Assembly: GCA_910579035.1 (NCBI GenBank)
Contig: CAJTSR010000008.1
Location: 40,771 to 104,770 of the forward strand
Direction of reading: 5' to 3'
Origin: an uncultured Muribaculaceae bacterium
Lineage (GTDB): Bacteria; Bacteroidota; Bacteroidia; Bacteroidales; Muribaculaceae
DNA length: 64,000 nucleotides
The notes beneath the pieces are model-generated. The model saw only the letters and a list, made by a program, of their open reading frames with translations, was not told the origin of the DNA and ran no database searches. Position numbers and translations under genes: made by a program. Positions 53,641 to 62,759 of the stretch are shown one piece after another; the stretch's first letter is position 1; every line of letters starts with the position of its first letter.

Positions 53641-55151
53641 CGGCGGCGCAATTTAGAGGCAATCGGGCCGGCGAGAGCCTTGAGCGATATACCCTCTCGG
53701 CGCACGAACACCAATACAAAAACCACAAGAAGCACAGCCCTGAGAAGACCTGCAACGATATCGCCCGCGCCAAGCGCTCCCACCCCGTACACGCCTGCGG
53801 CATAGAGCAGCGCCGCAAAGCCGAAGTAAGCCAGTATGCGCCCCACAGGATAGCCTATCGGGTACTTGCGCAAGCCCACGAAGTAGCTCGCCACCATCAT
53901 GGTACCGTAGCTGCAAAGAGCGCCCACGGCACAGCCCATGTACCCTATCACGGGCACGAGAACCACGTTAAGCACTATGGTGACAGCAAGACCCAGCAGC
54001 GAGAACCACATACCCCACACCGTGCGGTCGATAAGCTTGTACCACACCGAGAGATTGAAGAATATGCCGAAAAACAGCTCGGCAAGCATCACCACCGGCA
54101 CCACGGCAAGACCGCTGAAATAGGCCGGGGATATGAAATAGCGGATAATGTCGAGATAGAACATCACCCCGAGGAATATGAACAGTGCGAAAACCACGAA
54201 ATACTTCATGGCGTCGCGGTAAGCCTGCATCTTTCCGGCCCCGTCTTCCTTGTTGCGCGAGAATATGAACGGCTCGTAGGCGAAGCGGAACGCCTGCAGG
54301 AATACCAGCAGTATCACGGCTATCTTGTAGTTGGCCCCGTAGATGCCCAGCTCGTACATGGCGCGGGCGCTGTCGGGCACAAGATGCGGGTAGAGAATCT
54401 TGTCGATGGTCTGGTTCATAATTCCTGCGATGCCGAGCACGAGAAGGGGCGCGGAGTAAGCCAGTATCTCGCGCCACAGAACCGGGTTGAAACGCCAGCG
54501 GAAGCCCCGCAGCTCGGGTATCATCATCAGCAGGTTCACAGCCGAGGCAATGAGGTTGGCGAGGAATATGTAGCCGATGCCGAATTCGGGGCGGTAGAAC
54601 CAGTCGACCGTCGACGGCGCTTTCTCCATCAGCCACGGACACAGCAGGATAAAGAAGAGGTTAAGCCCGATGTTAAGCCCGATGTTGACAAGGCGCACAA
54701 TCGCGAAGCGGAACGGACGCCGCGCATACCTCAGATAATTGAAAGGCAGTGCCAGAAAGGCGTCGAGCGCCACGCATGCCGCCATCATAAGGACATAGGA
54801 CGGATGGCCGTCGCATTCCATCCAGACGGTCACCGGACCGACAAACACAGCCACAAGCACCATGAAAAGCGCAGACGACACGGCCAGCGATATCAGGCAG
54901 GTGGAATAGACTTCCATAGGGTCTTTCCATCGTTCGTGGTTGGCAAAACGGAAGAATCCTGTTTCCATGCCGTAGGTGAGTATCACCATGGCCAAGGCCA
55001 CTACCGAGTATACGAAAGTGACCACGCCGTAGTCCTGAGCCGCGAACACGTTGGTGTACAGCGGTACGAGCATCCAGTTCAGAAAACGGCCCACTATCGA
55101 GCTTAGCCCGTAGATGGCCGTGTCCTTCATCAAGCTTTTTACTCCTGCCAT
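53637..55151 (-). CDS. polysaccharide/oligosaccharide flippase (MOP superfamily)
   Basis: A 504-residue inner-membrane exporter with about twelve to fourteen hydrophobic segments. It begins MAGVKSLMKDTAIYGLSSIVGRFLNWMLVPLYTNVF, the usual start of Bacteroides lipopolysaccharide flippases. Probably moves lipid-linked glycan to the periplasmic face. The ATG at 55149-55151 is chosen by this N-terminus; the frame stays open further upstream but overlaps the ABC permease. A second ATG at 55128-55130 with AGGAG upstream is possible. A spacer repeat lies just before the start. Confidence 0.9.
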   Translation of the reverse strand: MAGVKSLMKDTAIYGLSSIVGRFLNWMLVPLYTNVFAAQDYGVVTFVYSVVALAMVILTYGMETGFFRFANHERWKDPMEVYSTCLISLAVSSALFMVLVAVFVGPVTVWMECDGHPSYVLMMAACVALDAFLALPFNYLRYARRPFRFAIVRLVNIGLNIGLNLFFILLCPWLMEKAPSTVDWFYRPEFGIGYIFLANLIASAVNLLMMIPELRGFRWRFNPVLWREILAYSAPLLVLGIAGIMNQTIDKILYPHLVPDSARAMYELGIYGANYKIAVILLVFLQAFRFAYEPFIFSRNKEDGAGKMQAYRDAMKYFVVFALFIFLGVMFYLDIIRYFISPAYFSGLAVVPVVMLAELFFGIFFNLSVWYKLIDRTVWGMWFSLLGLAVTIVLNVVLVPVIGYMGCAVGALCSYGTMMVASYFVGLRKYPIGYPVGRILAYFGFAALLYAAGVYGVGALGAGDIVAGLLRAVLLVVFVLVFVRREGISLKALAGPIASKLRRR

Positions 55152-55157
55152 TATTTT

Positions 55158-55188
55158 AATTAGGAATGTGAAATGTGGAATGTGGAAC
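55158..55188. repeat. GGAAT-type spacer repeat before the flippase gene
   Basis: Plus-strand aattaggaatgtg, aaatgtggaatg and tggaac units, the same style as the tracts at 35541 and 42306. It fills most of the 47-bp gap between the ABC permease and the flippase. Confidence 0.6.
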
Positions 55189-55198
55189 TGATATTCTC

Positions 55199-56377
55199 TT
55201 AGCGGCGGCGGGCCACCAGCCACGCCGTGCACATATATATGGCTGCGAGCACCCACATGCCTATATAGTCCCGGCCTACTTCGGCAAGCGACGCGGCGTT
55301 GCTGTTGATGCGTATGAAGCCTTCGACGCCCCATACGGCAGGCACGGCGTTGCCAACCCATGTCCACAGCGGCCCCATGGCATAGCGCGGCCATGTAAGC
55401 CCCGACAGGAAGAGGAATATCACCGACGTGAACACTATGAGTATGAAGCCGCTTTCGCGCTCTTTCATAAAACAGTTCAACGTCAGGCCGAGGAATGCCG
55501 ACGACAGCAGCAGGGGGAAGGCGAACAGTAGGTAGTCGACAGGGTTGCCGTAGTGCGGCAGATTGAATATTTCGGGAATAAAGCGCAGTATGTATATGGT
55601 AGGTGGTATATAGAACACTGTGTAGCACAGCGCCTTGCCCCAAATCGTGGCCGAAGCCGGAACACCGTTTATCTGGCGCGGGTCGATGCCTCCGTTACGA
55701 CGCCGGCGCTCGCGCGAGGTGCCGCCAAGCAGCGTCACACCCAGTATCATACTTTGCTGTAATATGAGAATGACAATTCCGGGTATCACGAACGAGGCGA
55801 AGCCCTGCTCGGTATCTCCCAGAAAGTTGCTCTCGCTCTTGACGGGCATGCCGCCCGATGCGGCAGCAAGCGAGGCAAGCCCTCCGGCACTTATCCTCTC
55901 GCCTGTCACTTCCGATATAATGTCGAGCTGAAGGTCGGTAAGGGCGCTCACAAAGGTGCGGTAGCGCAGCAGAAGGCTCATATCGGCGTAGAATGCCACG
56001 TGGGCAGGCTCGCCATTTCCGATATTGCGGCCATAGTCGTGCTGTATCTGCATTATGCCGAATACCTTGCCCTCGGCCATAAGCTCGCGCGCATCGGCCA
56101 TATTGGGGCAATAGGCATAAATCTCCATACCGGGAGAGGCCGAGGCTTTCTGCACGAAATAACGCGAGTCGGCAGTCATAGACTCGTCGACAACGGCCAC
56201 GGGTATCTTGCGGACTACCTCCGGATTATATATAAGGGTGTACACCACGGGGTAAGCCAGCGGCAGAGCCACGAAGAACAGCAGTACGCCGGCATCGTGC
56301 ACTATCAGGCTTAGCTCGCGTCTGAAAACGCGTCCCATAGCTGTAAACCATTTTTTTATGCTTTCAATCAATCTCAT
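55199..56377 (-). CDS. ABC-2 type transporter permease (second of pair)
   Basis: A 392-residue permease with one N-terminal membrane segment (about 29-50), a periplasmic domain of about 170 residues and a C-terminal block of five or six segments (about 215-390), the YhhJ/ABC-2 layout. Recognisable parts are FFVALPLAYPVVYTLIYNPE near 33-52 and FLFLSGLTWPRYAMGPLW. The ATG at 56375-56377 directly follows the preceding stop; a longer frame would overlap it by 58 bases. Works with the adjacent permease, HlyD and TolC proteins in efflux of an unknown substrate. Confidence 0.9.
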   Translation of the reverse strand: MRLIESIKKWFTAMGRVFRRELSLIVHDAGVLLFFVALPLAYPVVYTLIYNPEVVRKIPVAVVDESMTADSRYFVQKASASPGMEIYAYCPNMADARELMAEGKVFGIMQIQHDYGRNIGNGEPAHVAFYADMSLLLRYRTFVSALTDLQLDIISEVTGERISAGGLASLAAASGGMPVKSESNFLGDTEQGFASFVIPGIVILILQQSMILGVTLLGGTSRERRRRNGGIDPRQINGVPASATIWGKALCYTVFYIPPTIYILRFIPEIFNLPHYGNPVDYLLFAFPLLLSSAFLGLTLNCFMKERESGFILIVFTSVIFLFLSGLTWPRYAMGPLWTWVGNAVPAVWGVEGFIRINSNAASLAEVGRDYIGMWVLAAIYMCTAWLVARRR

Positions 56378-56379
56378 GG

Positions 56380-57546
56380 TTAAGGAACGTAGACGGGATT
56401 CTGACAAGCTTTTCCGAGTCTGCGCAGCAGCAGGCATGCCACAAACGGAAACAGCAGCAGGGCGGCGAAATAATAGCGCGAGTAGTATAGCCCGACGCCG
56501 TTAAGAGCCTCGTTGATGTATATCAGGAACCAGTAGCGTATGGGGGCAAGCCAGCTGAATACCGCAAGGAAGCCGTACATGCTCGAAACGGGGAAAGAGA
56601 AACCGGTGAACGAAAACGACAGTATGCCGAAAAGGGAGCACAGGCTGAAAGAAAGGCGCGGATTGGGCACTACCGAGCATATAAACAGTCCGAAAGCCTG
56701 AGAGGCCACTACCAACAGCATTGTGGCTGCAATCATCCACCACAGGCTGCCGTTGAGAGGGAACAGAGAGTAACCGAACAGAAGCCACAGTATGCCCAGC
56801 CCGACCACGAAGTATATCACCGTATGGGGCAACATCTTGGTGAGCAGTGCCTGCGCCATACTTCCGCCGTTGGCCGCAAGCCATCCCGGCGATGTCCCTT
56901 CCTTGATTTCAAAAGTGATGGAAAACACCGTCATAAGCATTATCATCAGGGCGAAGGTGGCCATGGTGAACGACGGGGCCAGATAGATGGCGTAGTTCAT
57001 CCACGGGTTGTTGAGCGGAAACTGGTCGATTACCACCGGCTGCACAAGCGAGCTTATCTTCTGAGGGTCCACGCCCATATTGACGAGCGTGGACTTCACC
57101 ACGCCGCCGGCGGTAGCCACGGCCACGGTCTTGAATCCCTTGAACGACAGCGTGCCCGGCACGAAATATGTCATATTGGTATAGTACTCCAGCGTGGGAG
57201 TGTTGCCACCGAGGGCGTCCTTCTCAAAATTGGCAGGAATTACGAAAAAACCGAATGTCTCGCCCGAACGTATCTGCTCGAGAGCCTTGTCGTAGCTCTC
57301 CGCCTCGCGACAGACATCGAGCAGCTGGAGGGCACGCAACGAACGACCCACACTACGGCTCATCGACGAATGGTCGAGGTCGACAATGGCTGTCGGCACG
57401 CGCTCGGGCAGACCCTCGTTCAGCAGACTGAGAAAGAACACCGCCACGAACAAAGGCACGACGACCATGCCGAAGATATACATCTTCCGGCTTCCGAGCC
57501 TATGCAGCTCGCGCCGCAGACCGTTGATAAATAATGAATCGCGCAT
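56380..57546 (-). CDS. ABC-2 type transporter permease (first of pair)
   Basis: A 388-residue permease of the same design: N-terminal segment (about 23-43, MVVPLFVAVFFLSLLNEGLP), a periplasmic domain with PTAIVDLDHSSMSRSVGRSLRAL near 51-73 and FKTVAVATAGGVVKSTLVNMG, then six segments with FSFTGFSFPVSSMYGFLAVFSW near 312-333. No ATP-binding cassette gene occurs next to either permease, as in other Bacteroidetes clusters of this kind. Starts 23 bases after the hlyD-type gene. Confidence 0.9.
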   Translation of the reverse strand: MRDSLFINGLRRELHRLGSRKMYIFGMVVVPLFVAVFFLSLLNEGLPERVPTAIVDLDHSSMSRSVGRSLRALQLLDVCREAESYDKALEQIRSGETFGFFVIPANFEKDALGGNTPTLEYYTNMTYFVPGTLSFKGFKTVAVATAGGVVKSTLVNMGVDPQKISSLVQPVVIDQFPLNNPWMNYAIYLAPSFTMATFALMIMLMTVFSITFEIKEGTSPGWLAANGGSMAQALLTKMLPHTVIYFVVGLGILWLLFGYSLFPLNGSLWWMIAATMLLVVASQAFGLFICSVVPNPRLSFSLCSLFGILSFSFTGFSFPVSSMYGFLAVFSWLAPIRYWFLIYINEALNGVGLYYSRYYFAALLLFPFVACLLLRRLGKACQNPVYVP

Positions 57547-57569
57547 TGCTTGTCCTTTAAAGGGGAGCG

Positions 57570-58598
57570 CTAATTATCCGAGGGGTGCGAATATACCACA
57601 GTCATACCGGGTCGCAGGCCGGGCACGTCCTCTGTCGGGCGTGCCTTGATCTGGAAGGTGCGGCTGTCGTAGCTGCCGGTCGACTTGGTGGAGCGCCAGG
57701 TGGCATAGCTGCCCATATCGCGGATATAATATATCTTCACGGTTATTTCCTTCTTGCCGAGCGCGGGCACCATAACCCGTATCTCCTTGCCCATGGTGAG
57801 ATCGGCAAGCAGTTCCTCGCGGACATTGAATGTCACCCAGCGGTCGTCGCTACGCAGAAGGCTCATAATAGGTGCGCCGAGCGCCACAAGCTCGCCCACT
57901 TCGGGATAAACCTGATCGATAGTGCCGTCGAAAGGCGCCGTAAGGAAGCTGTCGTCGAGCACGGCCTGCACCTGCTGCACCCCGCTGCCGGCAGCCTGCA
58001 CCAGAGCGGCGGCCGATTCCTTGTCCTCGCGCTGCGCGCCGGCCTTGGCAAGCGAGAGCTGGCTTGCGGCAGCATCGCGCGCAGCCATGGCGGCATCGTA
58101 CGCGGCTTTGGCCTCGTCGCGTTTCTGCTCGGCGATAACGCCTTCGGCATAAAGGCGCTCCATACGCTCGTAAGTCTTCTTGGTGATGGTGAGGGCGGCC
58201 TCGGCCTGTCGTAGCAGGTCGGCGGCGGCATTGACAATCTGCATGCGCGTGCCGGCGTCCACTTTCTTATTCTGTGCGGCCGCTACCTCGCGCATGGCCT
58301 CGGCCTGTCCGAGCTGCGCCTCCATTACCGACGAATGGATACGCACAAGGGTGTCGCCGGCATGCACAGTGTCGCCTTCGTGGGCATAGAATTCCTGCAC
58401 ACGTCCGGCTAGCTTGCCGGATATGCGTATGGTAGTGCCCTCCACCTGTCCCTCGATATACGAATCGGGGCGGTTCATAAACACAAATCCTATTATGGCT
58501 ATCACCGCTACCGCTGCCAGCACTATGGCCATGGTGGCGAGCAGTGCGCGGTTGGCGCGCTTCTCCTGATTGTTGTCCTGTGGCGTTGAAATCGACAT
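57570..58598 (-). CDS. HlyD-family membrane fusion protein
   Basis: A 342-residue periplasmic adaptor linking the ABC-2 permeases to TolC. Membrane anchor at about 19-40, biotinyl-lipoyl half RISGKLAGRVQEFYAHEGDTVHAGDTLVRI near 54-83, a long alpha-helical hairpin (about 90-190, Ala/Glu-rich) and the second lipoyl half DDSFLTAPFDGTIDQVYPEVGELVALGAP. The ATG at 58596-58598 begins just before the anchor; the longer frame to 58727 runs into the tolC gene and is rejected. Confidence 0.92.
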   Translation of the reverse strand: MSISTPQDNNQEKRANRALLATMAIVLAAVAVIAIIGFVFMNRPDSYIEGQVEGTTIRISGKLAGRVQEFYAHEGDTVHAGDTLVRIHSSVMEAQLGQAEAMREVAAAQNKKVDAGTRMQIVNAAADLLRQAEAALTITKKTYERMERLYAEGVIAEQKRDEAKAAYDAAMAARDAAASQLSLAKAGAQREDKESAAALVQAAGSGVQQVQAVLDDSFLTAPFDGTIDQVYPEVGELVALGAPIMSLLRSDDRWVTFNVREELLADLTMGKEIRVMVPALGKKEITVKIYYIRDMGSYATWRSTKSTGSYDSRTFQIKARPTEDVPGLRPGMTVVYSHPSDN

Positions 58599-58633
58599 AT
58601 TTCGTATCTTGTTAATATCGTTAAACTCTGATT

Positions 58634-60157
58634 TTAATACAGCGTGCCGAGCGTCTTGCTCAGATAAGTCTGGCAAAGCTGCACATCGATGACGGCATCT
58701 ATCTGCTCGGAATGGGCCTTGAGCCAAGCCGTCTGCGCCGCCATCACATTATCGGCCGTGGCCACACCCTCGCGGAAGGCGAGAGTGACGGTGCGCAGGT
58801 TCTCGTCGGCCTTGGCAAGGTTGGCCATCGTCATATTATAAGTCTTGAAAGCCTCCTTGGTCTTGAACGAGGCCTGGCTCACCTGCAGGCTCACCAGTTC
58901 GCGGGCGTCCTCAAGTTCGAGGCGGCGTATCACCTCGTCGGCCTCCGCTGCCTTGTACTTGGCGCGGTTGCCTCCCCAGTGCCATATGGGAATGGAAACC
59001 ATCGCACCGACAGAGAAAGCTCCTTTGAAACGGTTCTTAAACCCGTCGAACATATTGGGATTCGACACTTCGTATGAGCCTATCACCGCCACGTTGGGCA
59101 GCATCGACGACAGCGCCACTTTTTTCTGCTGCGTCGCGGCATCGACGGCGTAGCCGAGCGCCCTAAGGTCGGGGCGGCGCTCATACACAGCCTCCATGTC
59201 ATAGGTGCCCTCGGCCTCGAAGCCGTCGGCAAGCACCGGCGCACCGGCATCTTCGTCGGCAAGCGCGAAAACAGTGTTCACGGGCAGGCCGCACACCTGC
59301 GCGAGAGCCATACGCGACAGCACAAGGCCGTTTTCCACCTTGGCAAGGTCTACCTGGGCGGAGTTAAGCTTGACGTCCACGCTGAGCACATCGCTCCGGG
59401 TGGCCACACCCTCCTTGAGCATGAGATGAACGTTGCGGCTGAGCGAGTCGAGCAGACCGACATAGCTCTCGGCAAGCGCCTTCTTGGCCTTGAGCGACAC
59501 AACCTGCCAGTAAGCGGCGTCGACAGCGTATATTATATTTTCTGTTTCGGCTTCTTCAAGGCTGCGGGCGGCATTCTCGGCAGCCTTGGTAAGTTTGTTC
59601 ATTGCCACGATTTTTCCGCCCATATACACAGGCTGCGTGAGGGTGACAGCCCCGAAGAACACATTGTGAATGTCGTATTCCATCGCCTCCTTGGGCAGGT
59701 AGGCCACACTTGCGGGAATATACTGCCCGTCGGGACCCTTGACAGGCTCGCCGGTGACGGGGTTCTTCACTATGTCGAACTGGTACGACTTCGTTTCGAG
59801 GTCGAAAGTCTTTATCGGCAGCATCTGGTCGCTGTCGAATATCGAGATATTCCGCTGATTGTAAAGATAGCCTCCGGCGAAGTCGATAGCCGGAAGATAG
59901 GCCGCAAAAGCTTCTTTATTCTGATACCGGGCCTTCTCCACACGCTGGCGGGCCATCATCAGCTGCTTGTTGTTGCCAAGCGCCATGGCACGGCAGGAGT
60001 CGAGGGACACCACGCCGCCAAGGGTCACCGTGGTTCCGACGGCTGCCATACGGTCGGGAGCCTGCACGGCAGCTACCGACGGCACGAGCATGGCGAAAGC
60101 CAATGCCGACAAGCAACGACGACGGAGGCCGTTTCTGTATTGTTTTTCGGGCTTCAT
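58634..60157 (-). CDS. TolC-family outer membrane efflux protein
   Basis: A 507-residue outer-membrane channel with an N-terminal signal region (about 12-31) and the paired helical repeats of the TolC fold: LDSCRAMALGNNKQLMMARQRVEKARYQNKEAFAAYLP near 52-89 and, in the second half, YERRPDLRALGYAVDAATQQKKVALSSMLPNVAVIGSYE. First gene of the efflux operon. A 319-bp spacer separates it from the divergent AraC regulator. Confidence 0.92.
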   Translation of the reverse strand: MKPEKQYRNGLRRRCLSALAFAMLVPSVAAVQAPDRMAAVGTTVTLGGVVSLDSCRAMALGNNKQLMMARQRVEKARYQNKEAFAAYLPAIDFAGGYLYNQRNISIFDSDQMLPIKTFDLETKSYQFDIVKNPVTGEPVKGPDGQYIPASVAYLPKEAMEYDIHNVFFGAVTLTQPVYMGGKIVAMNKLTKAAENAARSLEEAETENIIYAVDAAYWQVVSLKAKKALAESYVGLLDSLSRNVHLMLKEGVATRSDVLSVDVKLNSAQVDLAKVENGLVLSRMALAQVCGLPVNTVFALADEDAGAPVLADGFEAEGTYDMEAVYERRPDLRALGYAVDAATQQKKVALSSMLPNVAVIGSYEVSNPNMFDGFKNRFKGAFSVGAMVSIPIWHWGGNRAKYKAAEADEVIRRLELEDARELVSLQVSQASFKTKEAFKTYNMTMANLAKADENLRTVTLAFREGVATADNVMAAQTAWLKAHSEQIDAVIDVQLCQTYLSKTLGTLY

Positions 60158-60272
60158 TCAGTAGTATTTTTGAAACGTTTTTTCCATAAACGGCACGCCA
60201 CCCCTCGGCGCCGTGCCTCCGTTGTTAAAACTTACGCGGCAAATCCTTTGTTCGCAAAGCAGGAACATATGG

Positions 60273-60280
60273 CAAATTTA
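60273..60280 (-). promoter_or_regulatory. candidate -7 box of the tolC efflux operon
   Basis: Minus strand TAAATTTG matches TAnnTTTG, about 115 bases before the tolC ATG. The leader would be long. No TTTG at the expected -33 position. Confidence 0.4.
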
Positions 60281-60464
60281 GCAAAATTTTCTTCAAAAAG
60301 GACAGCCGTGGCCGTTTGAGGCGTGCAAAGTAACGAAATATTATCAAGACCGAACATTCCCGAATTACCCAATAGGTGTTCTGATTTGCCACACAAAACG
60401 ACTTTTACACCATCGCGAACACAAAAAAGGAAATACAGACCAGCGTTTATATAAAGACTGATGC

Positions 60465-60472
60465 TATTTTTG
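60465..60472 (+). promoter_or_regulatory. candidate -7 box of the AraC gene, abutting its start codon
   Basis: TATTTTTG followed by C fits TAnnTTTG. Its last base lies only four bases before the ATG at 60477, so transcription would begin at or near the start codon, implying a leaderless or very short leader mRNA. Confidence 0.5.
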
Positions 60473-60476
60473 CACC

Positions 60477-61361
60477 ATGAAATACCCACTGACCCTCGAC
60501 GGAATCAAAAAAGAATACGCTGTTTTCAACAACGGCGAGATAGCGCTCATCAACAACCTGAAGGACCTTTCGGCTGAGCGCGAGCTCGTTACCGACGGGG
60601 TGTACATATTCGTGCTATGCACCGGGGGCAAGGCCACGGTGTCGATGAACAACGACAGGTACGAAATCGCCCCCGACCACCTCTTTGTGGCACCGCCAAG
60701 GGTGATACTGCACGAAACAATGTTCAGCATCGACTTTGAATGCTGCTGCGTGGCTGTTTCCAACCGCTATTTCCAAAAGGTGATACCGATGCACGAAAAC
60801 TTCTGGGACCTCACCATACTATTTGAAAACAGCCCCCTTGTGCCACTCGACCAAGCCGGGGTAGAGCTCTTCCACCAATATTACTCGCTGATAAGGGCAA
60901 AACTCGTGGCCAGACCCATACCGCATATCAACGAGGTGGTGCGCTCGCTCATTCTCGCATTCATTTTCGAGTTCTACGACACGCTGGAACGCTTTGTGAA
61001 AATGGCACCAAAGTCGTTCAACTCCTCGCAGCGAATATTCAAAACCTTTATCGACCTCCTTATCGGCTCCTATCCCAAGGACAGGCGCATAAGCTACTAT
61101 GCCGAAAAGATGGCCGTGACGCCCAAATACCTATCGGTGATATGCAAAAAATGCGCCGACCAGACCGCCTCGCAGATGATTGACCGCTACGTGATACGCG
61201 ACATCGAATACCTCCTGCGCCATACCCAGAAGAGCCTCAAGGAAATAGCCTTCGAGCTTGGCTTTCCGAGCATATCATTTTTCGGCAAATACGTGCGCCG
61301 CCACTTCGGCGTGTCGCCCACAGTCCTCCGCCAGAACCTAAGCTCGGCAAATCCCGGCTGA
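60477..61361 (+). CDS. AraC-family transcriptional regulator
   Basis: A 294-residue DNA-binding regulator. Residues about 25-170 form the cupin-like sensor domain; about 190-290 hold two helix-turn-helix units, the first with ISYYAEKMAVTPKYLSVICKK and the second with KSLKEIAFELGFPSISFFGKYVRRHFGVSP. Divergent from the tolC-hlyD-ABC-2 operon, which it probably controls, though the ligand is unknown. A terminator follows immediately. The start has no Shine-Dalgarno site and sits on a -7 box. Confidence 0.93.
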   Translation: MKYPLTLDGIKKEYAVFNNGEIALINNLKDLSAERELVTDGVYIFVLCTGGKATVSMNNDRYEIAPDHLFVAPPRVILHETMFSIDFECCCVAVSNRYFQKVIPMHENFWDLTILFENSPLVPLDQAGVELFHQYYSLIRAKLVARPIPHINEVVRSLILAFIFEFYDTLERFVKMAPKSFNSSQRIFKTFIDLLIGSYPKDRRISYYAEKMAVTPKYLSVICKKCADQTASQMIDRYVIRDIEYLLRHTQKSLKEIAFELGFPSISFFGKYVRRHFGVSPTVLRQNLSSANPG

Positions 61362-61390
61362 GCCTCGCACAACATGCGGGGAGTTTTTTT
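61362..61390 (+). terminator. rho-independent terminator of the AraC gene
   Basis: Stem cctcgca (61363-61369) with tgcgggg (61375-61381, one G-T pair), loop caaca, then a seven-T run at 61384-61390. Confidence 0.8.
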
Positions 61391-61424
61391 GTTGTATATA
61401 TGCAGGCTTTCCGCAAGAAAGCTG

Positions 61425-61432
61425 TACCTTTG
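61425..61432 (+). promoter_or_regulatory. candidate -7 box of the FKBP gene cluster
   Basis: TACCTTTG followed by C matches TAnnTTTG, 25 bases before the ATG at 61457. No -33 TTTG at normal distance. Confidence 0.5.
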
Positions 61433-61456
61433 CAATTTAGAATACAACAGACTAAC

Positions 61457-62080
61457 ATGGATAATACAGAATTTGACCGCCTGAGCTATGCTCTCGGACT
61501 GAGCATGGGCCATAATTTCCGCGCCATGGGCATGGAAAAAATAAGTGTGCAGGATTTCGCCGACGGTGTTGCCGCCGTGTTCTACGGCGAGGCCACCAAG
61601 ATGAGCATCGACGAAGCCAAGGCCGAAGTGCAGACTTTCTTCGGACAGCTCCAGCAGAAACAGCAGGAGCAGGCACAGGCCATGGCCGAACTCAACGCCA
61701 AGGCTGGCCGCGAATTTCTTGAGGCAAACGGCAAACGCGCCGAGGTGCTCACCACTCCGACAGGACTTCAGTACGAGGTGCTCACCCAGGGCGAAGGCGC
61801 CAAACCGGGCGCAGGCGACAGCGTGACTGTTCACTATACCGGCAAACTCATCGACGGCACCGTGTTCGATTCAAGCGAAGAACGCGGCGAACCGGCCACT
61901 TTCGGTGTCACACAGGTTATCCCCGGCTGGGTTGAAGCCCTCCAGATGATGAACGAAGGCTCCAAATGGCGCCTGTACATACCGTCGGAACTCGCCTACG
62001 GACCCAACGGCGCAGGCGGCGTAATCGGCCCGAACCAGACACTGATTTTCGACGTAACACTCATTTCGGTCAACAAGTGA
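61457..62080 (+). CDS. FKBP-type peptidyl-prolyl cis-trans isomerase (no signal peptide)
   Basis: A 207-residue prolyl isomerase. Residues 1-90 form a helical FKBP_N dimerisation domain (MDNTEFDRLSYALGLSMGHN at its start); residues 100-207 form the FKBP domain with VTVHYTGKLIDGTVFDSS, the Trp-containing VIPGWVEAL and AYGPNGAGGVIGPNQTLIFDV. All main active-site aromatics (Tyr, Phe, Trp, Tyr) are kept. No signal peptide, so probably cytoplasmic, like FklB. First of three consecutive FKBP genes. Confidence 0.95.
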   Translation: MDNTEFDRLSYALGLSMGHNFRAMGMEKISVQDFADGVAAVFYGEATKMSIDEAKAEVQTFFGQLQQKQQEQAQAMAELNAKAGREFLEANGKRAEVLTTPTGLQYEVLTQGEGAKPGAGDSVTVHYTGKLIDGTVFDSSEERGEPATFGVTQVIPGWVEALQMMNEGSKWRLYIPSELAYGPNGAGGVIGPNQTLIFDVTLISVNK

Positions 62081-62745
62081 TACGCAGGCTTATCTGTGCC
62101 GCAGCCTTGACGGCGGCCATAGCCCAGCCCGCGCTGTCGGCAGAAACGCCCGACAGCCTCGAACGCGCCACTGCCGTATTCATATCGTCGAACTTCAAGC
62201 TCGGCGTGGAGCAGGCCCTGCGCGAACTAAGCTCGCGGGGACTCGACGTGGACAGCGCCACAGTGATGCGCCTCGTTGCGCAGGAACTCGCCACGCCCTA
62301 TAGCAGGCAGGCTCACGACGCGGCATACGAGTACGTGTCGGCGGCTATGGCGGCCAGCCAGAAAGCGGCCTCCGAGGCTTTTTTGGCCGAAGCGGCAGCA
62401 AGACCCGGAGCCAAAGTTCTGCCGTCGGGGCTGATTATCGAAACCGTGGCTGAAGGCAGCGGCGAAAGCCCGTCGGCCGACGACAACGTGAGCTTCCGCT
62501 ACCGAGGCACCCTCCCCGGAGGCATAGAGTTCGATGCCATAGCACCCGAGGAAGAGCCCATGGTTGCGAAGCCTTCGAACCTTGTACCGGGAATGACAGA
62601 AGGCCTTCAGCATATGAAGCCGGGCGGACGGTACATACTCACCATACCGTCGGAACTCGGATACGGAGCTTCCGGCGCGGGAGGCTCTATTCCGCCCGAC
62701 ACCCCACTGCGATTCGAAATAGAATTTATAGAAATAACAAACTGA
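62077..62745 (+). CDS. exported FKBP-type prolyl isomerase, divergent active site
   Basis: A 222-residue protein starting at a GTG (62077-62079) that overlaps the preceding stop as GTGA. It begins with a signal peptide (IRRLICAAALTAAIAQPALSA) and has the FKBP_N helical domain followed by an FKBP domain at about 125-222. The active site is altered: the Trp of VIPGW is replaced (LVPGMTEGL), HYTG becomes RYRG, and the usual Phe after FDSS is missing, while AYG becomes GYG. It may be a chaperone with weak isomerase activity. Codons further upstream belong to the overlapping first FKBP gene. Confidence 0.87.
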   Translation: MIRRLICAAALTAAIAQPALSAETPDSLERATAVFISSNFKLGVEQALRELSSRGLDVDSATVMRLVAQELATPYSRQAHDAAYEYVSAAMAASQKAASEAFLAEAAARPGAKVLPSGLIIETVAEGSGESPSADDNVSFRYRGTLPGGIEFDAIAPEEEPMVAKPSNLVPGMTEGLQHMKPGGRYILTIPSELGYGASGAGGSIPPDTPLRFEIEFIEITN

Positions 62746-62759
62746 TAAAACAGACACCA

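Larger units (their letters stand above)
60158..60476. other. divergent intergenic region between tolC and the AraC regulator
   Basis: No gene is visible in these 319 bases. It is AT-rich in the middle, carries a -7 box in each direction (60273-60280 minus, 60465-60472 plus) and is the natural place for AraC operator sites, though no clear direct-repeat operator could be picked out by eye. Confidence 0.6.

Noticed and set aside
55152..55643. 164-residue upstream extension of the flippase
   Set aside because: It overlaps the ABC permease gene and has no similarity to flippases, whereas MAGVKSLMKD is the usual family start.
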